This document shows positions 60,986-64,000 of a stretch of 64,000 nt of DNA, in pieces. The stretch is from VRUE01 sp963728835 (GTDB taxonomy: Bacteria; Actinomycetota; Thermoleophilia; Solirubrobacterales; 70-9), in assembly GCA_963728835.1 (NCBI GenBank), contig CAVSKZ010000001.1:558001-622000 (forward strand), read 5' to 3'. Both the position numbers and the translations under genes were made by a program. Each line of letters starts with the position of its first letter. The stretch's first letter is position 1. Below the pieces are notes generated by a model. That model had not been told where the DNA came from and searched no databases. It was given only the letters and a program-made list of their open reading frames with translations.

Positions 60986-62350
60986 ATGGCCGCCGCGACG
61001 ACCCGCCTGCGCTTCGCGCCCTCGCCTACCGGCGCCCTTCATATCGGGGGGGCGCGGACCGCCCTCTACAACTGGCTGGCCGCGCGTCACTCCGGTGGGG
61101 AGCTGGTGCTGCGGATCGAGGACACCGACCGCGAGCGCTCGACCGAGGAGAACGTCGAGCAGATCCTCGACGCGCTGCGCTGGCTCGAGCTGGACTGGGA
61201 CGAGGGACCGGTCTCGCAGGCATCGCGGGCGGAGCGGCACGCTGCGGCGCTCGCGCGGCTGCTCGAGTCCGGCACCGCTTACCGCGACTCCGCCACGGCG
61301 AAGGAGGTCGAGGCCTGGAAGGCCGAGCACGGGGCGGACCGCGGATACCGGGGCACGCCGGTCGACGAGCCGGGCGCGGCGGTCCGGTTGCGGGTGCCCG
61401 ACGAGGGGGAGACCGTGGTCGACGACCTGATTCGCGGCCGGGTGCGCTTTCCCAATCGCAGCTACGACGACTTCGTCATCGCCCGGGGAGACGGCTCGGT
61501 GCTCTACAACTTCGCCGTCGCGGTCGACGACGCCGAGATGGGGGTCGACGAGGTCGTGCGCGGCGACGACCACCTCTCCAACACGCCGAAGCAGCTGCTG
61601 GTCCTCGCCGCCCTCGGCCATCCCCCGCCGCGCTATGCGCATCTGCCGCTGCTTCACGGGCCCGACGGCAAGAAGCTCTCCAAGCGCCACGGCGCCGCCT
61701 CGGTCCAGGAGCTGCGCGAGGCCGGCTACCTGCCGGCGGCGATCCGCAACTACCTCGCGCTGCTCGGCTGGGGAACCGGCGACGACACGACCCTGATGTC
61801 GACCGAGGAGCTGGTCCGGCGCTTCCGGGTCGAGGACGTCGGCAAGGCGGCGGCGATCTTCGACGAGAAGAAGCTGCGCTGGGTCAACGGCCGCTTCATG
61901 CGCGATCTGCCGCTGGAGGAGTACGTCGAAGCGGTGGCGCGGCACCTGGGGCGCGAGCCCGACGACCGTCTGCGCGGCGCCTGCGCGATTGCCCAGGAGA
62001 AAGCGCAGACCCTCGAGGAGGTGTGGCCGCTGATCCGGTTTCTCTTCGAGCCGCCGGTCGAGGACGAGAAGGCCTGGGGCAAGGTGATGAAGGACGGTGC
62101 GCTGTCGGCCCTGGAGGCGGTGCGCTCGGCCCTGGCCGACCTGGACGCGTTCGACGCCGGTGCGGTCGAGAGGGCCCTGGAGCCGCTTCCGGAGCGGCTC
62201 GGCGCCAAGCCGGGCCGGGTCTACCAGCCGATTCGCGTCGCGATCACGGGCACCGCGGTGTCGCCTGGGATCTTCGAGTCCCTCGCGGCTCTGGGCCGGG
62301 ACGATTCCCTCGCCCGCATCGATTCGGCCCTCGCGCGACTCCGCTCCTAG
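60986..62350 (+). CDS. gltX: Glutamyl-tRNA synthetase
   Basis: Class I synthetase charging tRNA-Glu (and perhaps tRNA-Gln for later amidation). 454 residues: HIGH as FAPSPTGALHIGGART, IEDTDRERS, VRGDDHLSNTPKQ, and KMSKS as KKLSKRHGAAS. ATG 60986 is set by the family start (MAAATTRLRFAPSPTG). C-terminal anticodon domain is normal. Confidence 0.95.
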   Translation: MAAATTRLRFAPSPTGALHIGGARTALYNWLAARHSGGELVLRIEDTDRERSTEENVEQILDALRWLELDWDEGPVSQASRAERHAAALARLLESGTAYRDSATAKEVEAWKAEHGADRGYRGTPVDEPGAAVRLRVPDEGETVVDDLIRGRVRFPNRSYDDFVIARGDGSVLYNFAVAVDDAEMGVDEVVRGDDHLSNTPKQLLVLAALGHPPPRYAHLPLLHGPDGKKLSKRHGAASVQELREAGYLPAAIRNYLALLGWGTGDDTTLMSTEELVRRFRVEDVGKAAAIFDEKKLRWVNGRFMRDLPLEEYVEAVARHLGREPDDRLRGACAIAQEKAQTLEEVWPLIRFLFEPPVEDEKAWGKVMKDGALSALEAVRSALADLDAFDAGAVERALEPLPERLGAKPGRVYQPIRVAITGTAVSPGIFESLAALGRDDSLARIDSALARLRS

Positions 62351-62413
62351 AGGACCAGCGGACAACGGGAGGGGCTCGAACCCACCCAAACGGACAAATA
62401 CCCCGACTGATCA

Positions 62414-62460
62414 CCCCAGTTTTGGGGAGGGGCAGGCTAAACCGTGCGTCCTTGCCTGCC
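62414..62460 (+). other. Tandem hairpins before the HDOD-LuxR gene
   Basis: CCCC-AGTTTT-GGGG (62414-62427) and GGCAGGC...GCCTGCC (62431-62460) lie in the 139-base gap after gltX. The second ends 29 bases before the proposed ATG. They may end gltX transcription or control the next gene; no known riboswitch pattern fits. Confidence 0.45.
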
Positions 62461-62489
62461 GATGAAGGTTGCAGCCGAGCTCCCCTGCG

Positions 62490-63587
62490 ATGCAGTCGAC
62501 CAAGCTACAGACCAACGGCAAAGTGAAGCCCGAGGCGGCGCCGACCAACGGCACCCGCAACGGCGCTCGCACCAAGGCAGCGCCTGGTGCGCGGCTGGCC
62601 GCCGCCTTCGACGCGGTCGAGAAGTTCCCCGTCCTGATCGAGTCGCGAGCGCGGGTGATGCGCGCCGCGACCGCTGAGACCGCTCGCGTGTCCGAGGTGA
62701 TCGAGGCGGTCGAGTCGGACGTCGGCCTGGCGATCGCGGTCCTTCGCTTCGCCAACCGCAGCAGCGGCGTCGCCGGATCGGTGGGCAGCATCCCCGAAGC
62801 CGTCGACGTGCTGAAGCCGGCCGGGGTGCTGGCGATCGCGGGCACCGCGCCCGTCTTCGACTTCTTCGAGCCCAACGGCGGCCGCGAGATGCGGCCCGAG
62901 CGCTTCCGCGTCCACGCCCTCGCCACCCAGCGGGCCGGCGACGAGATCGGGCGCACAGTCGGCTGGGACAGCCGCGACGAGCTGGCCGCAGCCACACTCC
63001 TGCATGACGTCGGGCGGCTCGTGATCTGCAGCCTGCACCCCGGTGACCGAGGCCAGTTCGACGCGCTCGCCAAGGTCCCCGAGCAGCGACTGCGCGAGGA
63101 GCGCGACCGGCTCGGCATCGACCATGCCCTGGTCGGCGGTGTGCTGGCCCGGCGCTGGAACCTGCCTTCGCACATCGCCGTCGCGATCGAGCGTCATCAC
63201 GCCGCCGATGCCGACGGGCTGGCGGCGATGATCGCGACCGCCGACATGGTTGCCCACTACGGCCAGGGCGAGGCGGTCAACCCGGAGCGACTCCGGACCT
63301 GCGCCAAGCGGTGTGGCCTCGACCCCGACGCTCTGCGCGACCTCCTCTACGAAATGCCCTATGCGCGCAGCGACTCCCCTCGGGTGACCGAGCCCTGCCC
63401 GCTCTCCGCCCGCGAGCTCGACGTCCTCCGCCACCTCTCCGAGGGGATGGTCTACAAGCAGATCGCCGGCGAAATGCAGCTCTCCGTCTCGACCATCCGC
63501 ACCCACCTGCACAATGTGTACGGCAAGATCGGCGCCGTCGACCGGGCGCAGGCCGTCCTCACCGCCCGCGACCGCGGCTGGATCTAG
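62490..63587 (+). CDS. HDOD-domain regulator with C-terminal LuxR-type HTH
   Basis: 365 residues. Low-complexity N-terminus, HDOD domain (residues about 45-250, with LLHDVGRLVI and IAVAIERHH), and a GerE/LuxR DNA-binding domain (LSARELDVLRHLSEGMVYKQ; LSVSTIRTHLHNVYGKIGA). HDOD proteins act in signalling, often with cyclic di-GMP. The fusion to a LuxR HTH suggests a direct regulator. ATG 62490 (MQSTKLQTN); a TTG seven codons earlier is possible. Confidence 0.85.
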   Translation: MQSTKLQTNGKVKPEAAPTNGTRNGARTKAAPGARLAAAFDAVEKFPVLIESRARVMRAATAETARVSEVIEAVESDVGLAIAVLRFANRSSGVAGSVGSIPEAVDVLKPAGVLAIAGTAPVFDFFEPNGGREMRPERFRVHALATQRAGDEIGRTVGWDSRDELAAATLLHDVGRLVICSLHPGDRGQFDALAKVPEQRLREERDRLGIDHALVGGVLARRWNLPSHIAVAIERHHAADADGLAAMIATADMVAHYGQGEAVNPERLRTCAKRCGLDPDALRDLLYEMPYARSDSPRVTEPCPLSARELDVLRHLSEGMVYKQIAGEMQLSVSTIRTHLHNVYGKIGAVDRAQAVLTARDRGWI

Positions 63588-63601
63588 GCGAACGTCTTCG
63601 G

Positions 63602-63746
63602 CCCGCGGGTCCTGTCGTCGGGTAGGGGTGCCCTCCTTGTCCTCCGTGCTGCTTCGGGCAGAGGGACATTGCGGTACTGGCTATGGAGCCCCGCCCTCAG
63701 CAGCCTACGGACGGCGGAGACACCCCTACCCGACGCCACCCGCGGG
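63602..63746 (+). repeat. Family 2 palindromic element, long variant
   Basis: 145 bp. Ends CCCGCGGGTCCTGTCG and CGACGCCACCCGCGGG match the 28016-28107 copy; the arms continue as GGGTAGGGGTG/CACCCCTACCC, but the centre is unrelated. Small ORFs here look like chance. Confidence 0.8.
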
Positions 63747-63840
63747 AGGAGCGTTTTCAGCCCGCCCACAAAGCGAGATGGTGGCCTGCGCGAGCATCTC
63801 CTCGCCGTAGCTGGATTGGCGCGCTGCCGATCCGGTCCCT

Positions 63841-63933
63841 CGCGGTGGGTGGCGCGGATTTGGGGGACCACCCCGAGGACGCTTTAGCGACCGCAGGGGT
63901 GGTGGCACCAAATCCGTGACAGGACCCGCCGCG
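63841..63933 (-). repeat. Family 2 palindromic element, second copy after HDOD gene
   Basis: 93 bp in reverse orientation. Minus strand has CGGGTCCTGTC at one end and the GGTCGCTAAAGCGTCCTC core found at 9429 and 28016; the arms (ACGGATTTGG/CCAAATCCG) are specific to this copy. Ends eight bases before the stop of the next gene. Confidence 0.83.
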
Positions 63934-63941
63934 CCAGAGAC

Positions 63942-64000
63942 CTACTCGATCAGGGACTCGCGCAGGGCGATCGCCACTGCGTGGGTCCTGTTCCGGGCCT
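63942..64000 (-). CDS. C-terminus of a LuxR-family regulator, cut by window edge
   Basis: Only 18 residues and the TAG stop are inside the window: ARNRTHAVAIALRESLIE. This matches the last helix of GerE/LuxR HTH domains (compare GAVDRAQAVLTARDRGWI in the 62490 gene). Too short for a firm call. Confidence 0.5.
   Translation of the reverse strand, partial: ARNRTHAVAIALRESLIE

Noticed and set aside
62360..62400. GGGTTCGAGCCCC-like T-arm on the minus strand after gltX
   Set aside because: The T-stem has a mismatch, and no acceptor, D-arm or anticodon arm can be built around it.
62351..62489. Cyclic di-GMP riboswitch before the HDOD gene
   Set aside because: The conserved GEMM patterns are absent; only simple hairpins are seen.
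63588..63940. Short overlapping ORFs after the HDOD gene
   Set aside because: They lie within palindromic repeat copies and translate the same repeat peptides as elsewhere.

Overview
The window is about 64 kb of high-GC DNA (AT-rich only around 56.7-56.8 kb) from an actinobacterium, most probably of the Thermoleophilia/Solirubrobacterales type. I infer this from codon use, frequent GTG/TTG starts, tRNA genes without encoded CCA, and gene order (clpP-clpX-valS-folC, ndk-maf-mreBCD-mrdA-rodA-rng-rplU-rpmA-obgE-proB-proA-nadD-rsfS). It is ordinary chromosome: no IS transposase, phage module or CRISPR array was seen.

Layout. 1-8.2 kb: a truncated PAS-GGDEF protein, ClpP, a secreted M23 peptidase, a GNAT enzyme, ClpX, ValRS and FolC. 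8.2-24.1 kb: a zinc-ribbon membrane protein, NDK, Maf, the cell-shape genes mreBCD-mrdA-rodA, RNase E/G, L21 and L27, Obg, proline synthesis (proB, proA), NadD, RsfS and a DivIVA-like coiled coil. 24.2-29 kb: tRNA-Cys, a secreted trypsin-like protease with a secreted partner, YjbQ, a possible structured RNA, tRNA-Val and a large membrane protein. 29-42.2 kb: thrS, infC, wecB (antisense, splitting infC from rpmI-rplT), a SpoU methyltransferase, pheS-pheT and argC-argJ-argB-argD. 42.2-52.9 kb: a TetR regulator divergent from an ABC1/UbiB kinase and a cytochrome P450, small proteins, argG, a secreted coiled-coil/lysozyme-like protein and dnaE. 52.9-56.7 kb, minus strand: a tRNA-like RNA gene, a non-heme iron amino-acid hydroxylase of the AsnO/VioC type, an archaeal-type AspRS/AsnRS paralogue, and a protein that looks like ArgRS without its catalytic core. 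56.9-64 kb: a Cys-rich protein, an acyl-CoA dehydrogenase, endonuclease IV, a repeat protein with a C-terminal E3-binding-like motif, gltX, an HDOD-LuxR regulator and a cut-off LuxR-type gene.

The most interesting locus is 52.9-56.7 kb. The tRNA-like RNA has a standard acceptor stem, anticodon arm and T-arm, but a 196-nt insertion in the D-arm that folds into nested helices. It lies 50 bp upstream of the hydroxylase, on the same strand. The four parts together look like a dedicated aminoacylation system, perhaps one that loads a hydroxylated amino acid onto a special tRNA. This is inference from sequence and order only.

A second theme is palindromic repeats. At least three sequence families and several single long inverted repeats sit at gene ends, and two families also lie in frame inside genes: valS, folC and pheT (family 1) and the 27.1-29.0 kb membrane protein (family 2). 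A third theme is translation starts. Many genes have a TAGACT-like -10 hexamer 6-10 nt before the start codon and no Shine-Dalgarno site, suggesting leaderless mRNAs, while clpX seems to start at CTG and folC at ATA. Two genes (mrdA and the UbiB homologue) each carry one extra C that breaks the frame; these may be sequencing errors.
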